The notes under the pieces: model-generated
The model's database searches: none
The model's input: the letters and a program-made list of their open reading frames with translations, nothing else
Told to the model about the DNA's origin: nothing
Assembly (NCBI GenBank): GCA_002728255.1
Contig: PBWV01000001.1
Coordinates: 1-37,926, forward strand
DNA: 37,926 nt
From: Rhodospirillaceae bacterium
Lineage (GTDB): Bacteria; Pseudomonadota; Alphaproteobacteria; UBA7887
Direction: 5' to 3'
In this document: one piece after another, positions 1 to 8,312 of the stretch
Layout of the letters: the number at the start of each line of letters is the position of its first letter
How positions within the stretch are numbered: position 1 is the stretch's first letter
Made by a program: the position numbers and the translations under genes

Positions 1-508
1 AATGCGTTACAGGAACATAAACTATTAAAACCCAAAGACTTAAAAAGATTAGCATTGCTGAAAACTTAATTCTTTCTACAAACGCTCCAATCATTAGCGC
101 AGGAGTAATAATTGCGAATGTCATTTGAAACATAAAGAATACAGTTTCCGGTATATCTCCTGACATTGACATTAGGCCGACGCCGGCTAAAAAGGCTTTG
201 CCAAGTCCCCCTACATAATCGTTTCCGTTACTGAAGGCTAAACTGTATGTGCAAACAAACCACAACACAGAGGCAAGGCAGCAGATAGCAAAACAATGCA
301 TCAAAACAGATACGACGTTTTGAGCACGCACCAGCCCTGCATAAAAGAGCGCCAGTCCAGGCATTGTCATAAATAGGACCAAGGCCGTACAGGTCAGAAT
401 CCATGCGGTGTTTGCGCCCGATAAGGCATCTTGTGCAAGGGCCGGTCCTGCAATGAGAGACAGTCCCATTGTTAACGTGGGACCATATACGTAATTCATT
501 AGTCTCAT
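1..508 (-). CDS. amtB: Ammonium transporter AmtB, N-terminal part (runs off the left edge)
   Basis: I translated this myself from the minus strand; 169 codons are present before the window ends. Amt/MEP/Rh proteins are trimeric inner-membrane channels that conduct ammonium or ammonia. The protein starts with a signal-like stretch ending ALAQDA. It then has the Amt first helix motif FMTMPGLALFYAGLVR near residues 49-64, further hydrophobic helices, and VYVPVTH at the edge, matching the conserved YVPxxHW of the family. The ATG at 508 is preceded on the minus strand by AGAGGGTAAAAAAACC, a usable ribosome binding site. An ATG at 499 is also in frame but farther from it. In many proteobacteria a P-II gene (glnK) lies immediately upstream of amtB. 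Here the upstream neighbour is an amidase instead. I am confident of the family; the C-terminal half is not visible. Confidence 0.93.
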   Translation of the reverse strand, partial: MRLMNYVYGPTLTMGLSLIAGPALAQDALSGANTAWILTCTALVLFMTMPGLALFYAGLVRAQNVVSVLMHCFAICCLASVLWFVCTYSLAFSNGNDYVGGLGKAFLAGVGLMSMSGDIPETVFFMFQMTFAIITPALMIGAFVERIKFSAMLIFLSLWVLIVYVPVTH

Positions 509-592
509 GGTTTTTTTACCCTCTATCTTTGTACCACTCAATAATTTGTGCTGATTGCACCAGAACGGCTTGAAACCCAAAGCCAACTTTCC

Positions 593-619
593 GAGCATAA
601 GACTATGGCATTTATGCTC
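593..619. repeat. Perfect 8-bp inverted repeat upstream of amtB
   Basis: GAGCATAA at 593-600 and TTATGCTC at 612-619 are exact reverse complements separated by 11 bases. The repeat sits in the 158-bp gap between the amidase stop and the amtB start, about 85 bp before the amtB ATG. No run of T follows on either strand, so it does not look like an intrinsic terminator. A regulator binding site or an mRNA hairpin are the options; the sequence alone cannot choose. Confidence 0.4.
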
Positions 620-666
620 AAATTTCTACCATTAATCTCTGGGCCGTTTGTACAACCGCACAAATA

Positions 667-2055
667 TTAGTCAAGAGCCTTTGTGTTGGTTGATTCCTGG
701 GCAGAGCCCAAGGCATTTTCGACCGTTGCGGCTATTCGCAGTAGCCTGTTGTCATGTCCGGCTGGTGCCATCACCATAAGGCCACATGGGATTTCTGCCG
801 GTATTGGAAGGGTTACGGCGCAGCATGGGAGTATGTTGCCGAGTGTTGTGTTGCGGAGCGCTAACATGTTTGCGATACGATAGGCTTCTGGATCTCGATC
901 GACGCTCTCAAGCGTTGGTGGAAGTATTGGTACCGTTGGCATTACCATCGCATCGAAACCTGCAAGCTTCGCATAGAGAGCTGGTGCCTGTTTCCGGACC
1001 TCGGCCCGAACTATTTCCACATCAGGCGCTGACATCTCTCGACCTTGGTGAAAACGTGCTAAGACATTTGGATCTATGGCCGCGCCTTTGGTGTCTACCA
1101 AATGGCGCCAAGTTGTGTAGGCCTCTGCCGTAGCAATACCACCGTGTTTTATTATTGCGTCGGTAATTTCATCGAACGCCTGCACGGTGTCGTGCACCAC
1201 CGCGGCTCCTAAGTTGTCGAGGGCGTCGAGGGCTTTGCGAGTGTTTGACTCGACTTTCGGATCAGCCTGATCCCAAACTATATTGGTTGGGCATAGGAGG
1301 CGGAGCCGATTAACCGGGTTACGGCCTTCTAAGTCCACGGGAATACGGGCCCCCAAGATTCCAAATATTTCGGCGGCATCAGCTACACTCTTAGTTAGCG
1401 GTCCAACGGTGTCTAGGGTTGGAGATAGTGGCAGGACCCCATCGAGTGGGAGTGCACCATATGAAGTTTTGAGACCCACGAGACAATTCCATGCTGCTGG
1501 CACTCGCACTGATCCACCAGTGTCGGATCCTATTGCCGCAGCGGCCAGCCCGCTGGCAACTGAGACCGCTGCTCCACAAGAGGAACCTCCGGGAGCGCGA
1601 GGTGCATCCTTCATAACAGCATTCGGCGGGGTGCCGGTATGAGGATTGCTGCCAATTCCACCCAGCGCGAATTGGACGGTATTGGTTTTACCTAGGCAGA
1701 CTAGGCCAGCCATTGTAGCTCGCTTAAGCACTAGGGCATCTGTCGTGGGTGTTCGCCCTACCAGCAAAGGAGAGCCCCCTTCGGTGGGAATATTGGCAGT
1801 ATCGTATAGGTCTTTCCAAGATATTGGTACACCATCGAGTCGGCTCCGGGTCATTCCTGCCTTAGCCCGTTGTCTTGCAGCCTCAGCTTCTTGAAAAGCC
1901 CGGGCTCTCGTGTGGCGTACATAAATTGAGCCGGCCCTGTCATGATGTTTCATGCGCTCAAGAAAATATTCGGTCAATTCCACAGGGTTGATGAAGTTTT
2001 CTGCTATTTTTTGTCCTAGCTCAAGTGCTGTCATCGTGTCCCAGTTATGTTGCAT
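667..2055 (-). CDS. Amidase-signature family hydrolase
   Basis: Amidase-signature enzymes hydrolyse carboxamides with a Ser-cisSer-Lys triad. Counting from the longer ATG at 2064, all three residues are visible: Lys84 in SWKDLYD, the cis-Ser at 161 in GGSSCGAA, and the nucleophile Ser185 in GSDTGGSVRVPA. The full length of about 462 residues is normal for the family. GatA, the Glu-tRNA(Gln) amidotransferase subunit, belongs here too. No gatB or gatC is adjacent and the protein has a family-typical but not GatA-specific C-terminus, so a catabolic or detoxifying amidase is likelier; the substrate is unknown. I prefer the ATG at 2055 because AAGGA lies nine bases upstream, whereas it would almost touch the ATG at 2064. 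The gene is divergent from the ubiquinone hydroxylase and in line with amtB, which might hint at ammonium release and uptake, but this is inference. Confidence 0.88.
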   Translation of the reverse strand: MQHNWDTMTALELGQKIAENFINPVELTEYFLERMKHHDRAGSIYVRHTRARAFQEAEAARQRAKAGMTRSRLDGVPISWKDLYDTANIPTEGGSPLLVGRTPTTDALVLKRATMAGLVCLGKTNTVQFALGGIGSNPHTGTPPNAVMKDAPRAPGGSSCGAAVSVASGLAAAAIGSDTGGSVRVPAAWNCLVGLKTSYGALPLDGVLPLSPTLDTVGPLTKSVADAAEIFGILGARIPVDLEGRNPVNRLRLLCPTNIVWDQADPKVESNTRKALDALDNLGAAVVHDTVQAFDEITDAIIKHGGIATAEAYTTWRHLVDTKGAAIDPNVLARFHQGREMSAPDVEIVRAEVRKQAPALYAKLAGFDAMVMPTVPILPPTLESVDRDPEAYRIANMLALRNTTLGNILPCCAVTLPIPAEIPCGLMVMAPAGHDNRLLRIAATVENALGSAQESTNTKALD

Positions 2056-2151
2056 TGTCAGCATTTCCTTCAGGTGCGTGGAGCAAATGTAAAACGGCTA
2101 GTGCGAGGACCTTGGAATAGTTTAATATTTCCCATACTCTCCTGTTGAGAA

Positions 2152-3420
2152 GTGAGTGGTGTATTATACGGATCGGTAGAGTGGTGTAACGAATTGAGCC
2201 CGATTGATGATAGTCTAATCGCAGACATTTTGGTAGTTGGCGGTGGGTTAGTTGGGCTTACCTTAGCCATTTCCGCTGCCCAGTCGGGTTTCCGTGTGGT
2301 GGTGATTGATCGAGACACACCAGAAAATTCGACAGGTGCAGAATTCGATGGTCGCGTTTCGTCGGTCGCAGCAGGATCGGCCAACTTGTTTAAGGCGCTA
2401 GGGTTGTGGGGGATGGTCTCATCCGAAGCCCAGCCCATTTACCAAATCCGGGTTTCTGACGGGGAGGCGCCGAGGTTTCTGCACTATGATAGTGATGACC
2501 TTGGCGGAGAGCCAATGGGCTATATTGTGGAGAACCGAATTCTGCGCTGTGCCCTCTATCTAGCGGCCAAGCGTGAAGAGAGAATAACTCTGAAAAACGG
2601 AACCTTCCTGGAAAAACTAGAGACGGATGCTTTTCGAGTTTCAGCACTTTTCTCTGATGGGACTTTCGTGCGGGCGCCATTGGTCATCGCAGCTGATGGT
2701 CGGGTGTCTTCCGTAAGGGCTTGTGTTGGCATTGGCACGACGTACAAAGATTATGGGCAGATGGGAATAGTTTGCACGGTGACGCATGAACTTGACCATG
2801 AAGGAATCGCCCACGAGCGTTTTCTGCGTGGAGGCCCCTTCGCAATATTGCCTATGAGAGGAAAGAGGTCGTCTCTGGTCTGGACCGAAAGAACAGAACT
2901 CGCACGGGAATTGCTTAAAGTGAAGGCGGAGATTTTCCTAGATGAGTTGAGGTGGCGTTTGGGCGATTTTCTCGGAGATTTAGGCCTGGCTGGAAGGGTC
3001 TGGTCTTATCCTCTTAGCCTTACCATGGCCAAAGACCTAGTGGCCCAACGAACCGCCTTGGTTGGTGATGCTGCTCACGCAATCCACCCCATTGCCGGTC
3101 AGGGTTTGAATTTAGGGCTACGGGATGCGGCGGTGTTAGTGGAGGTGATAGCTGATGCTCGACGCCTTGGTCTCGATATCGGAGACCAGGGGACCCTGAG
3201 CCGGTATAGCCGTTGGAGGAGGTTCGATGCATTGACTATGGCTGCGGTTACGGATGGCTTGAATAGGCTATTTGCTCACGACAGTGAGGTCTTTCGGGTT
3301 ATGCGAAATGTTGGGCTAACTGCGGTGAATAGCAATAGGCCACTAAAGGCCCTTTTTCGAAAACACGCGATGGGCCTTTTGGGTAAGCTTCCAAAACTTT
3401 TAGAGGGGGAGCCTTCGTGA
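2152..3420 (+). CDS. ubiH: UbiH/UbiF/COQ6-family FAD-dependent ubiquinone hydroxylase
   Basis: These flavin monooxygenases hydroxylate the aromatic ring during ubiquinone synthesis, working at the inner face of the membrane. The protein has the expected three FAD motifs: VVGGGLVG at residues 28-35 (dinucleotide-binding fold), the DG motif IAADGRVSSVR at 179-189, and VGDAAHAIHPIAGQGLN at 304-320. At 422 residues its length is usual, with a slightly long N-terminus. The first start is GTG at 2152, with only a weak GAGAA just before it. A TTG at 2194 would also leave the FAD fold intact, so the start is uncertain. Alphaproteobacteria often use one family member for more than one ring position (UbiL), so the symbol indicates family rather than the position hydroxylated. 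The gene converges on the DUF971 gene with five bases between their stops. Confidence 0.9.
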   Translation: MSGVLYGSVEWCNELSPIDDSLIADILVVGGGLVGLTLAISAAQSGFRVVVIDRDTPENSTGAEFDGRVSSVAAGSANLFKALGLWGMVSSEAQPIYQIRVSDGEAPRFLHYDSDDLGGEPMGYIVENRILRCALYLAAKREERITLKNGTFLEKLETDAFRVSALFSDGTFVRAPLVIAADGRVSSVRACVGIGTTYKDYGQMGIVCTVTHELDHEGIAHERFLRGGPFAILPMRGKRSSLVWTERTELARELLKVKAEIFLDELRWRLGDFLGDLGLAGRVWSYPLSLTMAKDLVAQRTALVGDAAHAIHPIAGQGLNLGLRDAAVLVEVIADARRLGLDIGDQGTLSRYSRWRRFDALTMAAVTDGLNRLFAHDSEVFRVMRNVGLTAVNSNRPLKALFRKHAMGLLGKLPKLLEGEPS

Positions 3421-3425
3421 GGGTC

Positions 3426-3791
3426 CTATGGGTCCCTGCTAAGACCCGTATCCGTTAGACATTTTAAATACTTAGCCCAGATATCTCCGGCGTTTTCTCC
3501 AAGAAATTTGAGGTACTCCCACGAATATATTCCAGAATCGTGAAAATCGTCGAAGCGTATACGGATCGCATAGTTGCCCACGTTTTCGACTCCCAGAAAA
3601 CCGACGTGGCGTCTTTGGGAAACGAGTTTTTTTTCTTTCGCACTGTGACCCTGAACTTCTGCGGAAGGGCTCTCGACCCTTAAGAGCTCCGCCGGAAGCG
3701 TATAAGATTTTCCATCATTAAAATCTATTTCTAATATTTTTTCCTTTGTTTTAACCCGAATTCCAGTCGGTATAGGTGGAGATAAGTTCAC
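3426..3791 (-). CDS. DUF971 domain protein (GBBH-like N-terminal domain)
   Basis: This 121-residue protein is a stand-alone DUF971 domain, the same fold as the N-terminal domain of gamma-butyrobetaine hydroxylase. Family features visible are [14 protein letters not shown] in the first half, [15 protein letters not shown] in the middle and [15 protein letters not shown] towards the end. The biochemical role of stand-alone DUF971 proteins is not settled; a link to Fe-S or iron handling has been discussed. It overlaps the upstream Trm112-like gene by four bases (3788-3791), so the two are probably translationally coupled. Linkage of DUF971, Trm112-like and UbiH genes is common in alphaproteobacteria and supports the reading. 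Family identity is firm; function is open. Confidence 0.88.
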   Translation of the reverse strand: MNLSPPIPTGIRVKTKEKILEIDFNDGKSYTLPAELLRVESPSAEVQGHSAKEKKLVSQRRHVGFLGVENVGNYAIRIRFDDFHDSGIYSWEYLKFLGENAGDIWAKYLKCLTDTGLSRDP

Positions 3792-4015
3792 TCTCTCGTT
3801 CCTGGTTCAAGTGGGCGAGCTTCTTCGGCAAGCATGATAGGTATGCCCTCACGGATCGGAAATGCCAGCCCAGCTTTCTTACTTATGAGTTCCTGAGCCT
3901 GTTCGTCGTATTGCAATGGGCCATGGGTTACCGGACACACAAGCACTTCGAGTAGTTTGGAATTCAATTTCGGACCTGTTTGCTGAGTTCTAGGTGGTTT
4001 GGGATTCTGTTCCAT
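3788..4015 (-). CDS. Trm112-like small protein (YcaR/UPF0434 type)
   Basis: A 75-residue protein whose core [17 protein letters not shown] followed by [13 protein letters not shown] is diagnostic of the bacterial Trm112-like family. Eukaryotic and archaeal Trm112 proteins are small zinc-binding partners of methyltransferases. The bacterial proteins have lost most zinc ligands; only one cysteine (CP motif) is present here. The first 15 or so residues are polar and proline-rich. The gene is followed by the DUF971 gene with a four-base overlap and lies 62 bases downstream of the LON-domain gene. The exact role in bacteria is not established. Confidence 0.85.
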   Translation of the reverse strand: MEQNPKPPRTQQTGPKLNSKLLEVLVCPVTHGPLQYDEQAQELISKKAGLAFPIREGIPIMLAEEARPLEPGTRE

Positions 4016-4035
4016 CAGAAGTGTTTCTCCCTGTT

Positions 4036-4068
4036 AAAAATTGTGCGCCCATCTTGTTTGCGTGGCGC
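4036..4068 (-). terminator. Weak hairpin plus T-run between the LON-domain and Trm112-like genes
   Basis: On the minus strand, GCGCC (4068-4064) can pair with GGCGC (4049-4045), and after four more bases there is TTTTT (4040-4036). The stem is only five pairs with a 14-base loop, so this would be a poor intrinsic terminator, at best an attenuating one between two genes that read in the same direction. Confidence 0.22.
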
Positions 4069-4077
4069 TCTAACGAT

Positions 4078-4725
4078 TTAATGCTGAGCGGTCGAAGACG
4101 TTGCATTACTGTCGGTAGCCATAGTTAATAAAGACGTTATGAGACTGGTCAACTCTCCTAGGTTCTGAGTTTCAAGCAAAGCTTGTTTTTCTTCCACTGT
4201 AAAAGGGCATTGCATGGCTAGGGAGGTTAATAGTGAGGAGCTGGGTGTCTTTGTTATTTCTTCCCATTTTGCCGGAATATTTTTTGATTCTAAATATTGC
4301 CGCAACACTCTTTCCAAATTGTTGCGATCAATTTCGCCTTCGGAGGCAGGTTGAAGGTCAGCCCGAAATGGTTCCCAGTCAATTTGAAATGTGCGATAAT
4401 CGTTCTGCGGCGGCAGTTCTTCTGTAGTCTTAAATCTTATTAATCCGCTTAGTGTTATTAGCAAACGATTGTCTTCAGTTTCGGAAAACGACACGACTTT
4501 CCCAGCGCAACCGACCTCGTATAGATGGTCGCCTTTTTCGGTGCCTTTACGTTTTGGCTGTATCATGCCAATGAGCCAATTTGTTTTGAGGGCATCTCGC
4601 ACCATGCTGAGGTATCGAGCCTCAAAAATGTTAAGGGGTAACTTACCGGAGGGTAAAAGAATTGCACCCGGTAAGGGAAAAACGGGAAGTGTTTCGGGCA
4701 GATGCTCAATTTGATATGGTTGCAT
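4078..4725 (-). CDS. LON substrate-binding domain protein (no protease domain)
   Basis: This 215-residue protein consists of the N-terminal substrate-binding domain of Lon proteases without the AAA+ and protease parts. Near its start it has LPVFPLPGAILLPSGKLPLNIFE, split here as LPVFPLPGAILLP then GKLPLNIFEARYLSMV. This is followed by LIGMIQP and a beta-rich core ending in a helical bundle (residues about 130-200). Stand-alone LON-domain proteins are widespread in alphaproteobacteria and their function is not defined; substrate or chaperone-linked roles are guesses. The start at 4725 is four bases downstream of the thioredoxin gene's stop, so the two are almost certainly cotranscribed, which fits a protein quality-control theme. 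Confidence 0.88.
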   Translation of the reverse strand: MQPYQIEHLPETLPVFPLPGAILLPSGKLPLNIFEARYLSMVRDALKTNWLIGMIQPKRKGTEKGDHLYEVGCAGKVVSFSETEDNRLLITLSGLIRFKTTEELPPQNDYRTFQIDWEPFRADLQPASEGEIDRNNLERVLRQYLESKNIPAKWEEITKTPSSSLLTSLAMQCPFTVEEKQALLETQNLGELTSLITSLLTMATDSNATSSTAQH

Positions 4726-4729
4726 CTCT

Positions 4730-5644
4730 TTAAGAGAACAGAAGGGATGAAAGTTGACTGCGGGCCTCCATGGTTAACGGGTCGGTGGGGCCCATTGCCT
4801 CAAAATATTTTAGTAGCTGTTTACGGGCGGCGTCTTCATTCCAACTCTGATTTTGGCGAATAATCTCAAGCAACTCATCCACGGATTTGGCTCGTTCGCC
4901 TATAGCCCACAAAGCGCAAGCTAGATCATATCTTGCCTGGTGATCGGAAGGTGAAGCCTCAAGTTTCATCTTTAAGGGCTCCAGGTCCGCATCGGTGTTG
5001 GTTAATTCGGAGGCTTCCTCGGCCAACTCCAGAGCGGCAATCGCCCCAGAAATTTCTGCTTGCTGGTGAAGCGCTGGATCTAGCGAGTTTAGCAAGTCGC
5101 GTCCCTCAGATAACTGTCCCATGCTAACATGGCAGCGAAGAGCGCCGGCAATGGCAGCAGTATTGGCTGGGTCATGTGCAATGACTTGTTCGAAGATAGT
5201 TTGCGCTTGGGCGTGGTTATTTTGAGAAACAAGGGACTCGGCCTCCTCCAGAGCAAGGTCTATAGGTGACGGCCCCGAATCTCCAGCCAATCGGTCAATG
5301 AAGGCTTTAATTTGACTTTCGGGTTGGGCTCCCACGAAACCATCCACCGGCCTGCCATCCTTAAAGGCAAAGACCGCTGGTATCGACTGCACTTGCAACT
5401 GCGCTGCTATTTCTTGGTTTTCATCCACGTTGATTTTAACCAGTTTTACCTGGCCGTTTTTTCCTGTCACCGCCTTTTCTATTTGAGGACCAAGTTGTTT
5501 GCAGGGTTCGCACCAAGGTGCCCAGAAGTCCACCACCACAGGTGTTTCGCGGGATGCCTCGATCACATCAGAAATAAAATTCGCTGCGTCGCTGTCCTTT
5601 ACAACGTCGTCAGGTACAGCCTGACCACCTATAATGGGTTCCAT
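4730..5644 (-). CDS. cnoX: Thioredoxin-TPR protein (CnoX/YbbN type)
   Basis: The 304-residue protein has an N-terminal thioredoxin domain with active site WAPWCEPCK (Cys45 and Cys48) and the cis-proline loop SIPAVFAF (Pro89). A C-terminal half of helical TPR-like repeats runs from about residue 127 (ALEEAESLV, AQTIFEQVIAHDP, LACALWAIGERAKSVDELLEII). This architecture is that of CnoX, a cytosolic chaperedoxin that protects proteins from oxidation and hands them to GroEL or DnaK. E. coli YbbN lacks a complete CxxC, whereas alphaproteobacterial members such as that of Caulobacter keep it, as here. It is the first gene of the small series trx-TPR, LON, Trm112-like, DUF971. A ribosome-binding GGAG lies upstream of the ATG. 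The symbol reflects architecture and not a test. Confidence 0.85.
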   Translation of the reverse strand: MEPIIGGQAVPDDVVKDSDAANFISDVIEASRETPVVVDFWAPWCEPCKQLGPQIEKAVTGKNGQVKLVKINVDENQEIAAQLQVQSIPAVFAFKDGRPVDGFVGAQPESQIKAFIDRLAGDSGPSPIDLALEEAESLVSQNNHAQAQTIFEQVIAHDPANTAAIAGALRCHVSMGQLSEGRDLLNSLDPALHQQAEISGAIAALELAEEASELTNTDADLEPLKMKLEASPSDHQARYDLACALWAIGERAKSVDELLEIIRQNQSWNEDAARKQLLKYFEAMGPTDPLTMEARSQLSSLLFS

Positions 5645-5934
5645 TTCAATGTGCTCCGTGGTTCCTGACCATTATTTGATTCATAACCTGGCTCTTAAAG
5701 GCCCGTAAATAAATAGTTTGCTTCCGTAGTCCCAATTATATTTAGGCGCGATTTATCCTCAATTTGCGAAATAATACACCGATTTTGGGGTTATTCCATT
5801 GTTATTACTAGGCCTAATGCTTATGCCATGGGTAAAATGAAGAAAAGTCTCCGTGGACTTCGGCGTGCGGGTCTGATATGAGCGTGCCTGTGGTCTTCTC
5901 ACCTGGTCGTGTTGGAAAGGTGTGGAGTTTTTAT
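5645..5934. other. Intergenic region before the tRNA gene
   Basis: The 290 bases lie between the divergent starts of the thioredoxin-TPR gene (minus) and the tRNA gene (plus), so promoters for both should be here. I see AT-rich stretches around 5705-5830 but no -35/-10 pair good enough to call. No coding region is supported. Confidence 0.5.
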
Positions 5935-6009
5935 GCGGGCGTAGCTCAGGGGTAGAGCGCAACCTTGCCAAGGTTGAAGTCGTGAGTTCGAATCTCATCG
6001 CCCGCTCCA
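5935..6009 (+). tRNA. tRNA-Gly (anticodon GCC)
   Basis: A complete cloverleaf can be drawn. The acceptor stem GCGGGCG (5935-5941) pairs with CGCCCGC (5999-6005). The D arm contains GCTCAGGGGTAGAGC. The anticodon arm AACCTTGCCAAGGTT reads GCC, and the T arm is GTGAG-TTCGAAT-CTCAT with one G-T pair. The discriminator base is T, and CCA at 6007-6009 is encoded in the gene. The gene ends eight bases before the pyrE stop, on the opposite strand. No integrase or duplicated 3' end is seen nearby. Confidence 0.95.
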
Positions 6010-6016
6010 CTATTAC

Positions 6017-6580
6017 TTAGGCGGCGGATACGTCAAAGTCTGAAGCGCTGAATAATGCATGGAATGGGAGGTTTCGGCTGGCAAAGGCTTCTGTAGCACC
6101 CTCCTGTCTGTCAACCAGAGTAATGATAACGGAGACCTTACAACCTGCTGCCTCAAGCGCGTCCACGGCTTGCAAGGCTGAAGCGCCAGTGGTGGTAACA
6201 TCTTCAATAATAGCAACCTTTGTTCCCGCCGGTTGGTTGGGCTCAATCAAAGATTTGGTGCCGTGACCTTTTGTTTGTTTTCTGACAAAAAACCCGGCAA
6301 TAGGCAGGTCTGTCTGAAAGCTTCGGCATGTTACGGCGGCTGCAATAGGGACTGCACCCATTTCAAGGCCTCCTATGCTATCTACTCTGTATGGTTCCAG
6401 TAGCTCTAAGATAAGGTCGGATAAGAGCAGGGAGCCCTCCGGGTGAAAGGTTGTATTTTTCATATTAAAGTAATATTGGCTCGTCTCGCCGGAGGCCAGG
6501 GTGAAATTAGCGCCACATAATAGAGACTTTTCTCTTACTAGGTTTTTGAGTTTTTCCTTAATGTTCGTGCAGCTTGTCAT
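6017..6580 (-). CDS. pyrE: Orotate phosphoribosyltransferase
   Basis: PyrE makes orotidine 5'-phosphate from orotate and PRPP, the fifth step of pyrimidine synthesis, in the cytosol as a dimer. The 187-residue protein shows the PRPP-binding loop VAIIEDVTTTGAS at residues 122-134. It also has the mobile catalytic loop FVRKQTKGHGT at 98-108 and an early SGETSQYYFNMK substrate region at 30-41. The length is slightly short but within the range of the compact family members. The gene lies 59 bases downstream of purH on the same strand, so pyrimidine and purine synthesis genes may be cotranscribed here. Confidence 0.93.
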   Translation of the reverse strand: MTSCTNIKEKLKNLVREKSLLCGANFTLASGETSQYYFNMKNTTFHPEGSLLLSDLILELLEPYRVDSIGGLEMGAVPIAAAVTCRSFQTDLPIAGFFVRKQTKGHGTKSLIEPNQPAGTKVAIIEDVTTTGASALQAVDALEAAGCKVSVIITLVDRQEGATEAFASRNLPFHALFSASDFDVSAA

Positions 6581-6639
6581 GTGTTTCTCTCCATTGCCTC
6601 GGCGCTCTGCGCCTTCCTGTTTATAAAAGAAGTGCAGTA

Positions 6640-8226
6640 TTAGTGTCGGAAATTACGCACGCCCGTAAATACCATTGCGAGATTGTGATCGTTTGCGGTT
6701 TGTATAACTTCCTCATCACGTATGGACCCGCCTGGTTGAATAATAGCCTTTGCACCCGCCTTAACCAGCGCCAAGATTCCATCCGCGAAGGGAAAAAAAG
6801 CATCAGACGCGGCCACAGAGTTGGCAGTAGGGATGAGGGTCGCATTTTCCTCTTCACTGTTTTCGGATGCTTTCCACGCAGCTATTCGGGCGGAGTCCAC
6901 CCTGCTCATTTGTCCTGCTCCTATGCCTATTGTCATTCCGTCTTTTGCATATACTATGGCGTTCGACTTAACGTGTTTACATACACGAAAAGCAAACAGA
7001 AGATCATCCAATTGCTTATCCGTGGGCCTTTTCTTCGTTACGACTTTAAGGTCGGATGCGGTAACCTGCGAGTTGTCACTTTCTTGGACCAGCAAACCAC
7101 CAGTTATTGATTTTATGTTTAAGATCTTTTCATGAGATGCGGGCATCGTTTCCGTCAAAAGAAGCCGGAGGTTCTTTTTTGTTGAAAACACAACTTTTGC
7201 TTCTTCAGTCGCGTTGGGAGCAATAATCACTTCCGAAAATTTCTTGACAACTTCGGAAGCTACGTTTTTATCTATCGGGCAATTGAAGGCGACAATCCCG
7301 CCAAATGCGCTGGTTGGATCGCATTTAAGCGCGTTTTTATAGGCCTCTACAGCGTTCGCCCCTAGTGCAACACCGCATGGGTTTGCGTGTTTGATAATGG
7401 CTGCCGCGGGGCTATCAAATTCCCGAATTAACTCAAATGCGGCATCGGTATCATTAAGATTATTATAACTGAGTTCCTTGCCCTGAATTTGTTTGGCGTT
7501 TCCCACACCTGTACGACCATGGTCTAAAGGGAAAAAAGCGGCCTTTTGGTGCGGGTTTTCCCCATAACGCAAAGGTATGAGGGTGTTGGCTGAGAGCAAA
7601 AGCCTGGAGGGAATTGTATCTCCGAGGTCTTCGCTAAACCAGTTGGCAATCGCGACGTCGTAACTAGCGGTTCTTGCAAATGCAAGGCGGGCAAGTTTCT
7701 TGCGGAGCTTAAGCGATGTTGCACCCTGATTTTCTTTAATCTCTTTAGCCACCATCTCATAGTCATTTACGTTGGTAACTATGACAACCCTCTCATGGTT
7801 TTTCGCCGCTGACCGGATCATAGCGGGTCCGCCAATATCTATTTTTTCAATACAATCTGGCCGACTGTTCCCCTTTTTAACGGTTTCTTGGAATGGGTAT
7901 AAGTTAATTACAACCAGGTCTATTGGTTTTATTCCATGGCGGCTCATATCTTCAGCATCGTTTTGATTGTTATGACGCGCGAGAATACCCCCGTGTATTT
8001 TGGGGTGAAGTGTTTTAACCCGCCCCCCCATCATCTCTGGCAGGTCCGTCAAACTAGCTACCTCCGTGACGGGAATGCCTGCATTTTGCAGAGTTAGTGC
8101 CGTGCCGCCGGTGGATAATATTTCTACGCCGTAATCGTGTAGGTCTTGGCCAAAAGAAACAAGGTTAGTTTTGTCAGATACGGAAATTAGGGCCCGCCGG
8201 AGTTTTAGGGTTTTTGGATTAGTCAT
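6640..8226 (-). CDS. purH: Bifunctional AICAR transformylase / IMP cyclohydrolase
   Basis: PurH carries out the last two steps of IMP synthesis. The N-terminal MGS-like cyclohydrolase domain begins RALISVSDKT (residues 11-20) and contains STGGTALTLQ and GGRVKTLHPKIHGGIL (67-82). The C-terminal transformylase domain contains RYGENPHQKAAF (220-231), the catalytic Lys-His pair in AAIIKHANPCGVA (279-280) and SAFGGIVAFN (306-315). The protein ends in IQPGGSIRDEEVI and MVFTGVRNFRH, the standard PurH terminus. At 528 residues it is full length. The ATG at 8226 has GAGGA seven bases upstream. It is followed by pyrE on the same strand. Confidence 0.97.
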   Translation of the reverse strand: MTNPKTLKLRRALISVSDKTNLVSFGQDLHDYGVEILSTGGTALTLQNAGIPVTEVASLTDLPEMMGGRVKTLHPKIHGGILARHNNQNDAEDMSRHGIKPIDLVVINLYPFQETVKKGNSRPDCIEKIDIGGPAMIRSAAKNHERVVIVTNVNDYEMVAKEIKENQGATSLKLRKKLARLAFARTASYDVAIANWFSEDLGDTIPSRLLLSANTLIPLRYGENPHQKAAFFPLDHGRTGVGNAKQIQGKELSYNNLNDTDAAFELIREFDSPAAAIIKHANPCGVALGANAVEAYKNALKCDPTSAFGGIVAFNCPIDKNVASEVVKKFSEVIIAPNATEEAKVVFSTKKNLRLLLTETMPASHEKILNIKSITGGLLVQESDNSQVTASDLKVVTKKRPTDKQLDDLLFAFRVCKHVKSNAIVYAKDGMTIGIGAGQMSRVDSARIAAWKASENSEEENATLIPTANSVAASDAFFPFADGILALVKAGAKAIIQPGGSIRDEEVIQTANDHNLAMVFTGVRNFRH

Positions 8227-8312
8227 GCAGGTATCCTCGTAATTGGAGTTGTCTAAAAAATGTAGTGGCCGACCAGCCTTTGACAGTTCTAGTGCCCTGA
8301 TAAAAAACGATT

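Noticed and set aside
509-666. Sigma54 (NtrC-type) promoter for amtB
   Set aside because: The only GG...GC pair in a suitable context (in TGGTGCAATCAGCAC on the minus strand) has eight, not ten, bases between, so it does not fit the -24/-12 spacing.
3421-3450. GGGTC/GACCC hairpin at the convergent ends of the hydroxylase and DUF971 genes
   Set aside because: A five-pair stem within the DUF971 coding end and without a T-run is too weak to call a terminator.
5935-6009. tRNA-Gly 3' end as an attachment site of an integrated element
   Set aside because: No integrase, no repeat of the tRNA 3' end and only ordinary pyrimidine and purine synthesis genes follow.
5759-6010. Minus-strand 83-codon frame overlapping the tRNA-Gly gene
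   Set aside because: Its first part is the reverse complement of the tRNA; this is a known kind of false ORF and the rest has no family features.
6574-7110. Plus-strand 178-codon frame
   Set aside because: Antisense to purH, with no recognisable domain or ribosome site.
8259-8286. Promoter for purH on the minus strand (CTGTCA, 16 bases, TACATT)
   Set aside because: Each hexamer has two mismatches and the spacing is not optimal; such pairs are common by chance.
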